A program made the position numbers and the translations under genes. A stretch of DNA of 64,000 bases from Streptomyces chartreusis (GTDB taxonomy: Bacteria > Actinomycetota > Actinomycetes > Streptomycetales > Streptomycetaceae). The notes under the pieces were generated by a model. It had not been told where the DNA came from. It saw nothing but the letters and a program-made list of their open reading frames with translations, and searched no databases. Where the stretch lies: NCBI RefSeq assembly GCF_008704715.1, contig NZ_CP023689.1:6882001-6946000 (forward strand). Direction: 5' to 3'. Positions 41,614-51,050 of the stretch are shown here, one piece after another (positions within the stretch are counted from its first letter, which is position 1; every line of letters begins with the position of its first letter).

Positions 41614-42027
41614 CGGCGAGCCGGTGAATCCCGACCGTGTGGTTCCGCACTCGAACCACACGGTCTTGCCGTCCCGTCGCCCGGCGGTGTCCACGCCCCA
41701 CTTGTCGGCCACGGCGTCCAGCAGCACGAGCCCCCGCCCGTTCTCGGAATCCAGGTCCAACTCCGCCACAGCGGCCGGTAGTCGGGGGCACCCGTCCGAC
41801 ACCTCGATCCGCACCCTGTCCCGCTGCCGCAGCACCAGCACCTCGCAGCGCCGGTCCGGAACATGCCGTACGACATTGGCGACCAGCTCGGTCACGCCCA
41901 GTTCCACGGCGTCGGTCAGTTCACGCATCTCCCACTCGCCGAGCAGCGAGCGCACGACGGCGCGGATGTGCCGGGCCGAGTGGTCACCGGCGGTCAGGCG
42001 CAGCCGGTACTGAATGTATCCGTTCAC
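41563..42027 (-). CDS. RsbW-like ATP-binding regulator
   Basis: A 154-residue HATPase_c protein of the anti-sigma-factor/RsbW class: SARHIRAVVRSLLGEWEMREL, VELGVTELVANVVRHVPDR (N box), VEVSDGCPRLP, and SENGRGLVLLDAVADKWGV (G box). In Streptomyces these are frequently divergent from an Scr1/XRE-type HTH gene and a DUF397 gene, as here. It is probably a phosphorylation- or nucleotide-switch regulator. GTG 42027 was chosen from the family length. It overlaps the tryptophanase 3' end on the opposite strand. Confidence 0.82.
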   Translation of the reverse strand: MNGYIQYRLRLTAGDHSARHIRAVVRSLLGEWEMRELTDAVELGVTELVANVVRHVPDRRCEVLVLRQRDRVRIEVSDGCPRLPAAVAELDLDSENGRGLVLLDAVADKWGVDTAGRRDGKTVWFECGTTRSGFTGSPSALGGLQLDAEVAEDR

Positions 42028-42119
42028 GGTACGAGCCTGACCTCGCACGACTACTTTGGGCTACGGAACGGATACAACGGGTCCCTAAGTGGGCCCAGTT
42101 GCGTGAGAGGGAGCTCTGC

Positions 42120-42968
42120 GTGACCCACATCAACACCCTGGACCCGGGCGCCTCGCCACTCGACTACTACGGCTTCGAACTGCGCCGGTACCGCGAGGAG
42201 GCCGGGCTGACGCAGAAGAAGCTGGGGGACATCGTCTACTGCACCGGCTCCCTGGTCGGCCAGATCGAAACGGCGAGAAAGTTGCCGACGCTGCCGTTCA
42301 GCGAGCGGGCGGACATCGCACTGGGCACGGGCGGACTGCTGTCCCGCCTGCACGAGCTGGTGATGCGCAGCCAACTTCCGGCGTGGTTCCAGCAGGTGAC
42401 GGAGCTGCAGGCGCGGGCCATCGAGATCTGTTCGTTCGAGACGCAGATGGTGCACGGCCTGCTCCAGACCAGGGCATACGCGAGTGCTGTGCTGGGCGTA
42501 CTCGACAAGACCGACCTCGATGACCGGACCGCCGTACGGCTGGCTCGTCAGCGCATCCTCGGAAAGACGGGATCCCCGGTCTTCTGGGCCATCCTCAGTG
42601 AAGCCGCACTGTGTCAGGAGATGGGCGGCCGGGCGGCCATGCGGGAGCAACTCGCCCACCTTTTGTCGTTCGAGGGCAATCCCCGGATCAACATCCAGGT
42701 GCTGCCGTTCTCGGCCGGAGCGCATGCCGGACTGCAAGGCTCGTTCGACGTCTACCGCTTTGAGAGCGACCCGACCATCGTCTACACGGAGGGCTACGGC
42801 AGCGGGCATCCGACCGCCAACCCGGACACCGTCAGGGACTGCTCGCTCCGTTACGATCATCTGCAAGCCGCCGCCCTGCCCATCAAGGACTCGGCGGATC
42901 TGATTCGGCGCGTGATGGAGGAACGTTATGGAGAGCACCGAGATGCTGACGGCGATCCAGTGGCGTAA
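42120..42968 (+). CDS. XRE/Scr1-family HTH regulator (DUF5753)
   Basis: A 282-residue transcription regulator. The N-terminal helix-turn-helix (about 20-70) is LRRYREEAGLTQKKLGDIVYCTGSLVGQIETARKLP. The long DUF5753-type C-terminal domain includes PAWFQQVTELQARAIEICSFETQMVHGLLQTRAYA. The WhiJ/BldB-linked systems pair such HTH proteins with DUF397 proteins and an ATP-binding partner to control development or antibiotic genes. The GTG start at 42120 has GAGAGGGAG upstream. It overlaps the DUF397 gene by 41 bp. Confidence 0.88.
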   Translation: MTHINTLDPGASPLDYYGFELRRYREEAGLTQKKLGDIVYCTGSLVGQIETARKLPTLPFSERADIALGTGGLLSRLHELVMRSQLPAWFQQVTELQARAIEICSFETQMVHGLLQTRAYASAVLGVLDKTDLDDRTAVRLARQRILGKTGSPVFWAILSEAALCQEMGGRAAMREQLAHLLSFEGNPRINIQVLPFSAGAHAGLQGSFDVYRFESDPTIVYTEGYGSGHPTANPDTVRDCSLRYDHLQAAALPIKDSADLIRRVMEERYGEHRDADGDPVA

Positions 42969-43111
42969 GTCCAGCTACAGCGGTGACCAGGGCGGCAACT
43001 GCGTCGAGATCGCCGAAGCGACCGCCTCCGTCGCGATCCGCGACTCAAAGAACACGGCGGGCCCGATCCTCGCCTTCGAGCCCACCGCGTTCACCGCGTT
43101 CCTGGACTGGA

Positions 43112-43128
<17 letters not shown>
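42928..43128 (+). CDS. DUF397 (BldB-like) small protein
   Basis: A 66-residue protein with IQWRKSSYSGDQGGNCVEIAEA...VAIRDSKNTAGPILAFEPTAFTAFL, the DUF397 pattern (KSSYS, NCVE, RDSK). Partners of WhiJ-type HTH regulators are of this type. It is translationally coupled to the HTH gene (ATG 41 bp inside it). Its 3' end overlaps the converging thiolase by 17 bp. Confidence 0.88.
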
Positions 43129-44281
<1,153 letters not shown>

Positions 44282-44321
44282 GGGTGCGGGGTCCTCTCGG
44301 CTCTCCTCGGCTTTCCGCCAA

Positions 44322-44343
44322 GAACTAGTACGTGTTCTAGTTC
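44322..44343. promoter_or_regulatory. KstR-like palindrome in the divergent promoter region
   Basis: GAACTAG (44322-44328) and CTAGTTC (44337-44343) are perfect inverted arms. The inner 14 bp TAGTACGTGTTCTA (44326-44339) matches the KstR consensus TNNAACNNGTTNNA with one mismatch (TAC for AAC). It lies 41-62 bp upstream of the thiolase start in the 250-bp gap to the P450 gene. Confidence 0.5.
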
Positions 44344-44531
44344 CCCTTGCAGTCTGCTGACGTGATGTCGGTCACCGCAAGGGTCGTGCACGCTCCGGAG
44401 TCTTGATCTGCGGAGATCTGCACGAATTCCGCACCGGATTGGGGGTGCCGCGCCTCTTGCCACTTGTAGAACCCGTTACTACCTTCGCGGCAACCCTGTT
44501 CTGATGGACCGTCAGATGGCTGGAGCTGCCG

Positions 44532-45767
44532 ATGTCCTGTCCAGCGCTTCCCGACGGGTTCGACTTCACCGACCCCGATGTGCTGCACCACCGCGTACCC
44601 CTCCCGGAGTTCGCCGAGCTGCGCCGGGCCGAACCGGTCCGCTGGATCCCGCAGCCGGTCAACGTGGCCGGATTCCAGGACGAGGGCTACTGGGCGGTGA
44701 CCCGGCACGCGGACGTCAAGTACGTATCGACGCACCCGGAGTTGTTCTCGTCGACCCTCAACACCGCGATCATCCGCTTCAACGAGCACATCGAGCGCGA
44801 CGCCATCGACGCGCAACGACTGATCCTGTTGAACATGGACCCGCCCGAGCACACCCGGGTCCGCCAGATCGTCCAGCGCGTCTTCACCCCCCGGGCCATC
44901 CGCGCCCTGGAGGAGCGCCTGCGGACGCGGGCGCTCAACATCGCCGCGAACGCCCGTGAGCACGCGGGTCCCTTCGACTTCGTGACCGAGGTCGCCTGCG
45001 AACTGCCCCTCCAGGCCATCGCCGAGCTGATCGGCATCCCGCAGGACGACCGGGCCAAGATCTTCGACTGGTCCAACAAGATGATCTCGTACGACGACCC
45101 CGAGTACGCCATCACCGAGGAGGTCGGCGCCGAGTCGGCCACCGAGCTGATCGCCTATGCGATGAACATGGCCGCGGACCGCAAGGCGTGCCCGGCGAAG
45201 GACATCGTCACCACGCTGGTGGCGGCCGAGGACGAAGGCAACCTGGGCTCGGACGAGTTCGGCTTCTTCGTGCTGATGCTGGCCGTCGCGGGCAACGAGA
45301 CCACCCGCAACGCCATCACCCACGGCATGCACGCCTTCCTCACCCACCCCGAACAGTGGGAGCTGTACAAGAGGGAGCGCCCCGGGACGGCCGCGGAGGA
45401 GATCGTCCGCTGGGCGACGCCGGTGGTGTCCTTCCAGCGAACTGCCACCCAGGACACCGATTTGGGCGGGAAGCGCATAAAGAAGGGTGACCGGGTAGGA
45501 ATCTTCTATGCCTCGGCGAACCACGACCCCGAGGTCTTCGAGAATCCGGACACCTTCGACATCACCCGCGACCCCAACCCCCACCTCGGCTTCGGCGGCG
45601 GAGGCCCGCACTACTGCCTGGGCAAGTCCCTGGCGGTGCTGGAGATCGACCTGATCTTCAACGCGGTGGCCGACGCGATGCCCGACCTGCGCCTGGTCGG
45701 CGACCCCCGCCGCCTTCGCTCCGCCTGGATCAACGGAGTGAAGGAACTCCGGGTCAGCAGCGGCTGA
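44532..45767 (+). CDS. CYP125-like cytochrome P450 (steroid C26/27 hydroxylase candidate)
   Basis: A 411-residue P450 with complete motifs: MLAVAGNETTRNAI (I-helix), EEIVRW (E290-x-x-R293) and FGGGGPHYCLGKSLA (heme Cys362). MDPPEHTRVRQIVQRVFTPRAI is the C-helix region. The P450 with an adjacent steroid thiolase and KstR-like site suggests CYP125-type oxidation of a sterol side chain, but other CYP families could have the same neighbours. The start is ATG at 44532. Confidence 0.85.
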   Translation: MSCPALPDGFDFTDPDVLHHRVPLPEFAELRRAEPVRWIPQPVNVAGFQDEGYWAVTRHADVKYVSTHPELFSSTLNTAIIRFNEHIERDAIDAQRLILLNMDPPEHTRVRQIVQRVFTPRAIRALEERLRTRALNIAANAREHAGPFDFVTEVACELPLQAIAELIGIPQDDRAKIFDWSNKMISYDDPEYAITEEVGAESATELIAYAMNMAADRKACPAKDIVTTLVAAEDEGNLGSDEFGFFVLMLAVAGNETTRNAITHGMHAFLTHPEQWELYKRERPGTAAEEIVRWATPVVSFQRTATQDTDLGGKRIKKGDRVGIFYASANHDPEVFENPDTFDITRDPNPHLGFGGGGPHYCLGKSLAVLEIDLIFNAVADAMPDLRLVGDPRRLRSAWINGVKELRVSSG

Positions 45768-45855
45768 CCCGTCCCGAGGGAGGCAGGAGCACCCCTGTCC
45801 CTACGCCCCGTTCCTGCCTCCCCCGCGACGGGGTCAGGCCGTGCGCGGACACGAC

Positions 45856-45893
45856 GAAGACGGCGACCCCGGGGATCGGAGGTCGCCGCCTTC
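45856..45893. terminator. Hairpin between convergent P450 and transglycosylase genes
   Basis: GAAGACGGCGACC (45856-45868) and GGTCGCCGCCTTC (45881-45893) pair over 13 bp with one mismatch and a 12-nt loop. Its position between two convergent stops suggests a bidirectional terminator. Confidence 0.7.
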
Positions 45894-45919
45894 GGTTCAG
45901 GTGCGGGGTTCGGCTCGGC

Positions 45920-46336
45920 TCAGTACCAGCCGTTGGACTGCCAGAAGCCCCAGGCGCCGCACGGGCTGCCGTAGCGGTCCTTCATGTAGTCCAGGCCCCA
46001 CTTGATCTGGGTGGCCGGGTTGGTCTTCCAGTCGGAGCCGGCGGAAGCCATCTTGTTGCCCGGCAAGGCCTGGACCAGGCCGTAGGCGCCGGACGAGGAG
46101 TTCGTGGCGTTGACGTTCCAGTCGCTCTCGTGGTCGACGATCTTGGAGAAGCACTGGTACTCGCTGGAGTCCGAGATCATCTTCTTCGCCGTGGCCTGCG
46201 CGGAGGAGGACCCGGTCGTCGCGGCCTGCGAGGGCGCGGCGGCGAACAGCGTGCAGGCGGCGGCAGCGGCCAGCGTGACACCGGCGAGGGCCTTCTTCGG
46301 GGCGGAGGCGCGGCGGAGGAGAGAAACAGCGGACAC
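45920..46336 (-). CDS. Secreted lytic-transglycosylase-like (SLT) protein
   Basis: A 138-residue exported protein. The signal peptide (about 1-38) is rich in Ala and ends at AAPSQAA. The mature domain has YQCFSKIVDHESDWN (Glu70 at the catalytic position), SSGAYGLVQALPGNKM and IKWGLDYMKDRYGSPCGAWGFWQSNGWY, the small SLT-like fold seen in Streptomyces Swl/Rpf-type wall hydrolases. It cleaves glycan strands of peptidoglycan. GTG 46336 gives a clean signal peptide; the open frame continues about 50 codons further upstream but that part is Arg-rich and unlikely. Confidence 0.82.
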   Translation of the reverse strand: MSAVSLLRRASAPKKALAGVTLAAAAACTLFAAAPSQAATTGSSSAQATAKKMISDSSEYQCFSKIVDHESDWNVNATNSSSGAYGLVQALPGNKMASAGSDWKTNPATQIKWGLDYMKDRYGSPCGAWGFWQSNGWY

Positions 46337-46671
46337 GGGGAGCCTTTCTTCGGGGACAGGGCGTCGTGTGCGTGCCGGAGCCATGCGATGCGAGGCGGTG
46401 GCATGCGTCGGCGCCGAGGCCCTGAGGGCACGTCGGCGCCGTGCGACGTCATCCAGAGAAACAGGCCGGGAGGGTGTCCGCAATGAGCCCTTTTGCTAGT
46501 TGTGGTCGTATGCGGGGGTCGGGCGACTCGTGTGACGTGGCTCTCTATCCGCAGGTCAGGACACGTGCGGACGCGTGCATGACATCCGATTTGTCCGACT
46601 AGGGTGGATCGTAGGTGACGTGGGTCATGTGGGGTGCTTCACCGCGCGAGTGACGGTCCGCGCGTGCGCCC
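46337..46671. other. Gap between transglycosylase and ECF genes
   Basis: 335 bp containing the leader region of the leftward transglycosylase gene. An 8-bp inverted pair GGCGCCGA/TCGGCGCC (46410-46417, 46433-46440) could fold in the mRNA leader. I looked for a c-di-AMP (ydaO) riboswitch, common before wall hydrolases, and did not find its core. Confidence 0.4.
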
Positions 46672-47505
46672 TCACCGTGCGGGTGCGTCGAACGTGACGG
46701 GGCTCTCGAAAGCGGCCCGCCGAGTGGCCCGGCGCAGTGCCCGGAGGATCACCGGGCCGAGGAACAGGGTCAGTACGACGGTGGTGACGGCCCGGCCCAG
46801 GTCCCAGCCCAGGGAGGTGGCCAGGCAGTACGCGACGAAGCGGGCCAGGTTGACGGACACGGGGGAGTCCGCGGAGAAGGCGATGGACGAGGCCTGCCCC
46901 TTCATGAAGGTCCAGCCCGCCAGATTCGTGACGACGCCGTAGGCGAACGCCGCCGGGAAGCCGTACGCGCTCAGGAGCAGGAGTTCCCCCCGGCCGCGCA
47001 GCCGGTCGCGGTCCGGGAGCAGCCCGGCCCCCATGGTGAACCAGCCCATCGCGAGCATCTGGAACGGCATCCACGGGCCCACCCCGCCCGTGAGCAGCGC
47101 AGACGCGAACATCGTGACCGAGCCGAGCACGAACCCGAAGCCGGGGCCGAGGACGCGGCCGCTCAGCACCATGAGGAAGAACATCGGCTCCAGACCGGCG
47201 GTGCCGGCGCCGATCGGGCGCAGCGCAGCGCCGGTCGCGGCCAGCACCCCGAGCATCGCGACCGCCTTCGGCCCGAGCCCCGACTCCGAGATCGTCGCCC
47301 CGACGACCGCGACGAGCAGCACGAGCAGGCAGGCGAAGAACCAGGGGGCGTCCTCGCTGTGCGCGATGACGGCCGACTCGGGTGGCGCGAGGAAGGGCCA
47401 CATCAGGGCGGCGACCCCTACGGCACTGACGAGGGCGAGGGCGGCGATGGAGCGGGGGCCGAGGTCGACGGGGCGGGTTCGGCGCGGGCTCTTCGTGGCG
47501 CTCAT
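46672..47505 (-). CDS. ECF transporter substrate-binding S component
   Basis: A 277-residue integral membrane protein with at least six helices (about 18-38, 50-75, 82-100, 112-130, 145-165, 215-235). The sequence IGAGTAGLEPMFFLMVLSGRVLGPGFGFVLGSVTMFASALLTGGVGPWMPFQMLAMGWFTMGAGLL resembles ECF S subunits. It ends the operon of a double ATPase, CbiQ and two surface proteins beneath a cobalamin riboswitch, so cobalamin or a precursor is the probable ligand. ATG 47505 overlaps the ABC stop (ATGA). Confidence 0.8.
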   Translation of the reverse strand: MSATKSPRRTRPVDLGPRSIAALALVSAVGVAALMWPFLAPPESAVIAHSEDAPWFFACLLVLLVAVVGATISESGLGPKAVAMLGVLAATGAALRPIGAGTAGLEPMFFLMVLSGRVLGPGFGFVLGSVTMFASALLTGGVGPWMPFQMLAMGWFTMGAGLLPDRDRLRGRGELLLLSAYGFPAAFAYGVVTNLAGWTFMKGQASSIAFSADSPVSVNLARFVAYCLATSLGWDLGRAVTTVVLTLFLGPVILRALRRATRRAAFESPVTFDAPAR

Positions 47506-49217
47506 GCCAGTGCCTTTCGCACCTGCGTGACCGTGAGCCACTCCTGCGGGGCGAGGATCTTGGTGACCTGCGGTGCGAAGGAGGGGGAGGAGACGACGAC
47601 GTCCGCGGTCGGGCCGTCGGCGATCACTTCGCCCTCGGCCAGCAGGACGACCCGGTCGGCGAGCTCGGCGGCGAGCTCCACGTCATGGGTGGCCAGCACG
47701 ATGGCGTGGCCGCGGCCGGCCAGGTCGCGCAGCAGGGTCACGAGGCGTTCCTTCGCCGCGTAGTCCAGGCCGCGGGTCGGCTCGTCGAGGAGGAGCAGCG
47801 GGGGGCGGGCGGTCAGGACGACGGCCAGGGCGAGCGTCAGCCGCTGGCCCTCGGAGAGGTCGCGGGGGTGGGTGTCGTCGGCGATGCCCGGGAGGAGCTC
47901 CGAGACGAGGGCGCGGCAGGTGCCGGGTCCGGCGCCGGCGTCGGCGGCCGTGCACTCGGCGGCGACCGTGTCGGCGTAGAGGAGGTCGCGGGGTTCCTGC
48001 GGGACGAGTCCGACTCGGCGGACGAGGTCCCGGGGCGGGGTGCGGTGGGGGACGGTGCCGCCCACGGCCACCGAGCCGGTGGTGGGTTCCACCAGTCCGA
48101 CGAGGGCGTTGAGCAGGGTGGACTTGCCGGCCCCGTTGCGGCCCATGATGGCGACGGTCTCGCCGGGGGTCACGGTGAGGTCGATGTGGCGGAGGGCTCG
48201 GATGTGGTCGCGGGTTACGGAGAGGGCCTTTACCTCGGCGGCATGGGGAGATGCCGGGGCGGTGGGGGTCTGTTTGCGGCGGAACCAGCGGTGGGGGGTG
48301 GGGGCGCCGGATGGGGTGGGTGGTGCGGGCTGCCGGCGGCCGCGGGTCGGTTGTGGCTGGTCGCGCAGTTCCCCGCGCCCCTCAGCGGCGATGCTGTCCT
48401 GTCCGTCGAGCTGTTGGCGTAGGTCTGCTGCCCTTCGGCGGGCGTCTCTCACCGTCAGGGGAAGCGGGTTCCAGCCTGCCAGGCGGCCGAGGGCCACCAC
48501 CGGGGGGTAGACCGGGGAGACGGCCATGATCTCCGCCGGGGTGCCCAGGAGCGGGGCCTGGCCGGGGGAGGGCAGGAGGGCGATCCGGTCGGCGTACTGG
48601 ACCACGCGTTCCAGGCGGTGTTCGGCCATCAGGACCGTCGTGCCGAGGTCGTGGACCAGGCGTTGGAGGACTGCCAGGACCTCTTCCGCGGCGGCCGGGT
48701 CCAGCGCCGACGTCGGCTCGTCGAGGACCAGGACGCTCGGGTGCGGGGTGAGGACCGAGCCGATCGCCACCCGCTGCTGCTGGCCGCCGGAGAGGGTGGC
48801 GATGGAACGGTCGCGCAGATCGGCGAGGCCGAGGAGGTCGAGGGTCTCCTCGACGCGGCGGCGCATCACGGCCGGGGCCAGACCGAGCGACTCCATGCCG
48901 TAGGCCAGCTCGTCCTCGACCGTGTCCGTGACGAAGTGGGACAGGGGGTCCTGGCCCACCGTGCCGACCACGTCGGCGAGTTCGCGCGGCTTGTGCGTAC
49001 GGGTGTCCCGGCCGGCCACCGTGACGCGGCCGCGCAGGGTGCCTCCGGTGAAGTGCGGCACGAGCCCGCTCACCGCGCCGAGCACGGTGGACTTGCCGAC
49101 GCCGGACGGGCCGGCCAGCAGCACCAGTTCGCCCTCCGGGACCTCGAAGTCCACTCCCTGGACGGTTGGTTCGGCGGCACCGTCGTACGTCACGGAGACG
49201 TTCTCGAAGCGGATCAC
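47502..49217 (-). CDS. ECF-type double ABC ATPase
   Basis: A 571-residue cytoplasmic protein with two ABC domains. Domain 1: Walker A GPSGVGKST (about 35-43), LSGGQQQRVA, VLVLDEPTSALDP. Domain 2: Walker A GRNGAGKST (about 375), LSEGQRLTLA, LLLLDEPTRGLD. The linker (about 270-350) is Pro/Arg-rich and includes a copy of the 19-bp repeat (48363-48381). It energises CbiQ and the S component. GTG 49217 has AAGGAG and overlaps the CbiQ stop (GTGA); the far longer open frame is not used. Confidence 0.9.
   Translation of the reverse strand: MIRFENVSVTYDGAAEPTVQGVDFEVPEGELVLLAGPSGVGKSTVLGAVSGLVPHFTGGTLRGRVTVAGRDTRTHKPRELADVVGTVGQDPLSHFVTDTVEDELAYGMESLGLAPAVMRRRVEETLDLLGLADLRDRSIATLSGGQQQRVAIGSVLTPHPSVLVLDEPTSALDPAAAEEVLAVLQRLVHDLGTTVLMAEHRLERVVQYADRIALLPSPGQAPLLGTPAEIMAVSPVYPPVVALGRLAGWNPLPLTVRDARRRAADLRQQLDGQDSIAAEGRGELRDQPQPTRGRRQPAPPTPSGAPTPHRWFRRKQTPTAPASPHAAEVKALSVTRDHIRALRHIDLTVTPGETVAIMGRNGAGKSTLLNALVGLVEPTTGSVAVGGTVPHRTPPRDLVRRVGLVPQEPRDLLYADTVAAECTAADAGAGPGTCRALVSELLPGIADDTHPRDLSEGQRLTLALAVVLTARPPLLLLDEPTRGLDYAAKERLVTLLRDLAGRGHAIVLATHDVELAAELADRVVLLAEGEVIADGPTADVVVSSPSFAPQVTKILAPQEWLTVTQVRKALA
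48363..48381. repeat. 19-bp repeat inside the ABC ATPase linker
   Basis: GCGCAGTTCCCCGCGCCCC is preserved perfectly in the coding sequence between the two ATPase domains and reads in frame there as GRGELRDQP. This copy has no partner arm nearby. Confidence 0.8.
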
Positions 49218-50392
49218 GACGGCTCCTTGGGGGCGGCGGGAGTGCGAGGCGTGGGGCTGATGAAGGCCGGGAGGAGGCCGAGGAGGACCGCTGCCGCGGG
49301 CCACAGGGGGAGAGTGGGGGCGACCAGGGGGATCACGCCGGGGTTCAGGGCTTCCGGGGTGCGGTCCGCGGCCAGCGTCAGCAGGGCGGCGACCGCCGCG
49401 CCGGAACCGGCGACCAGCCAGGCGCGGGCGTCCCAGCGGTCGGGGCGGTAACGGGTGCGCGGGGAACGCCGGCTGCCAAGGCGCAGGCCCGCGAGGGCGG
49501 CGACGACCCCGGCGAGGAGGACCGGGAGTCCGTAGGTGCCGCCGTCGGCGGTGAGCAGCCCGTACGTCCCGGCGCAGATGCCCAGCAGGCCGCCGAGGGT
49601 GAGCGCGGTGGTCGTACGGCGGACGCGGGGCGGGACGTCGGCGGTACGGCCGTAGCCGCGCGCGTCCATCGCGGCGGCGAGGGCGACCGACCGCTCCAAC
49701 GCGCCCTCCAGGACCGGGAGCGCCACCTGGAGGAGGCCGCGGACGCCGGTGTCGGGCCGGCCGCGCAGCCGGCGGGCGGCACGCAGCCGCTGGACGTCGG
49801 CGATGAGATTGGGGGCGTAGGTGAGGGCGACGACGACCGCCACGCCGATCTCGTAGAGCGCGCCGGGCAGGGACTTGAGCAGGCGGGTGGGGTTGGCGAG
49901 GGAGTTCGCCGCGCCCACGCAGATGAGGAGCGTCGCCAGGCGCAGGCCGTCGTAGAAGGCGATGAGGACGGTCTCGACGGTGACCTTGCCGCCCAGGCGG
50001 ATCCCCTGCGCCCAGTCGGGAAGGGGGATCTCGGGGAGGGTGACGATCACGTGCGTGCCGGGGAGCGGGGAGCCGAGGAGCACGGCGAAGACGAGCCGGA
50101 TGAGGAGGACGGCCAGGGCCAGCTTGAAGAAGACGGAGTAGGAGCGGGCCCAGGGGGCGTTCGGGCGGCAGGTCGCCACGACGTACGCGGAGGTCACGAT
50201 GAGGAGGGCGAGGAGGAGCGGGTTGGTGGTGCGGGTGGCGGCGGTACCGAGGGCGAGGGCCCAGAGCCACCAGGCGCCGGGGTGCAAGGGAGGGGCGGTA
50301 GCGCCCCGAAGGGGCGCGGGGAACTGCGCGATCAGCCACGACGGCGCCGCGGAGGACCAGCCCCCCGTCCGGGGCGCGGTGCGCTCAAGCAT
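49214..50392 (-). CDS. CbiQ-type energy-coupling transmembrane protein
   Basis: A 392-residue ECF T subunit. Helices lie about at 28-60, 65-90, 140-170 and near the C-terminus. Coupling-helix-like motifs are ALERSVALAAAMDARGYGRTADVPPRVRR (the A-R-G signature) and LRAARRLRGRPD. It links the ATPases to the S component. ATG 50392 overlaps the end of the SCO2322-family gene by 8 bp. A repeat copy (50311-50329) falls in the first ~30 codons, which reads as LIAQFPAPL and lengthens the N-terminus. Confidence 0.85.
   Translation of the reverse strand: MLERTAPRTGGWSSAAPSWLIAQFPAPLRGATAPPLHPGAWWLWALALGTAATRTTNPLLLALLIVTSAYVVATCRPNAPWARSYSVFFKLALAVLLIRLVFAVLLGSPLPGTHVIVTLPEIPLPDWAQGIRLGGKVTVETVLIAFYDGLRLATLLICVGAANSLANPTRLLKSLPGALYEIGVAVVVALTYAPNLIADVQRLRAARRLRGRPDTGVRGLLQVALPVLEGALERSVALAAAMDARGYGRTADVPPRVRRTTTALTLGGLLGICAGTYGLLTADGGTYGLPVLLAGVVAALAGLRLGSRRSPRTRYRPDRWDARAWLVAGSGAAVAALLTLAADRTPEALNPGVIPLVAPTLPLWPAAAVLLGLLPAFISPTPRTPAAPKEPS
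50311..50329. repeat. 19-bp repeat inside the CbiQ N-terminus
   Basis: GGGGCGCGGGGAACTGCGC lies inside the CbiQ coding region near codons 22-27 as a single arm. The preceding GCGCCCCGAAGGGGCGC is a short palindrome at its end. Confidence 0.8.
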
Positions 50393-51050
50393 CCCCGCGC
50401 CGCCGTGCCTGCCAGACCGCCGCCGCCCCCAGCACCACCACCACGGCGATGCCCGCGACCAGGCCGAGCGAGAGCCCGCCGTCCGAGTCGCCCTCGGCCG
50501 CGCCGGCACTCCGCCCGGCCGCGGTCGGCTGCCCGGTCTCCCGGCCGCCGCCCGACACCTGATCGCCGCAGCCCTTCTGCGGATACCCGGTGATCGCGCA
50601 CAACAGGGCGTTGGTGTCGTAGCGCAGGGGCTTGGCTACGGCCGCGAGGGCCTCGGCCGTGGTCGCGTCTGGAGCCACCCGGGCACAGGCCGTACGGCGG
50701 GCGGGGGGCGTCTCGCCGGACGGGGCGTCGGCCGCCGTACCGAAGTCGATGACCAGGGCGATCCGCTTCCTGCCGTCCTCGGCGGGCGTCCTGGCGCAGA
50801 TCACCGCGAACTCGGCCGCGCCCCTGGGCCGTGTCGCGTCCTTCGAGTCCTCGCTCACGGCGAACCGGAAGCCCTGGACGTCGCCGTCGGAGGGGCGGGC
50901 GAGGGAGGGGCCCTGGGTGGCGTAGACCCAGGTGTCGCCCTGGCGCTCCCAGAAGGACCAGTAGCGGTAGCCGGCCGCCTGCGCGCCCTGGGCCGCGCCG
51001 GTCAGCAGGACCAGCGCGGCCAGGAGCGGGGCGAGCACGCGGCGGATCAC
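50385..51050 (-). CDS. SCO2322-family surface protein
   Basis: A 221-residue secreted protein anchored at its C-terminus. The signal peptide (about 1-25) ends GAQAAG. The mature domain of about 140 residues includes YRYWSFWERQGDTWVYATQGPSLARPSDGDVQGFRFAVSE, and cysteines (CART, CAR, CAIT, GCGD) may form disulfides. A C-terminal helix (about 190-210) and RRR stop anchor it. The gene is between the alpha/alpha-barrel surface protein and CbiQ in a cobalamin-riboswitch operon. GTG 51050 overlaps the upstream stop (GTGA). It is probably an accessory ligand-binding protein; this is inference. Confidence 0.8.
   Translation of the reverse strand: MIRRVLAPLLAALVLLTGAAQGAQAAGYRYWSFWERQGDTWVYATQGPSLARPSDGDVQGFRFAVSEDSKDATRPRGAAEFAVICARTPAEDGRKRIALVIDFGTAADAPSGETPPARRTACARVAPDATTAEALAAVAKPLRYDTNALLCAITGYPQKGCGDQVSGGGRETGQPTAAGRSAGAAEGDSDGGLSLGLVAGIAVVVVLGAAAVWQARRRGDA

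Noticed and set aside
46337..46500. Possible c-di-AMP (ydaO) riboswitch before the transglycosylase
   Set aside because: The conserved aptamer core could not be found; only an 8-bp inverted repeat is present.
49217..50339. Extended ABC ATPase start giving a 945-residue protein
   Set aside because: The extension overlaps CbiQ and is composed of Arg/Pro-rich shadow sequence; GTG 49217 has a ribosome site and overlaps the CbiQ stop.
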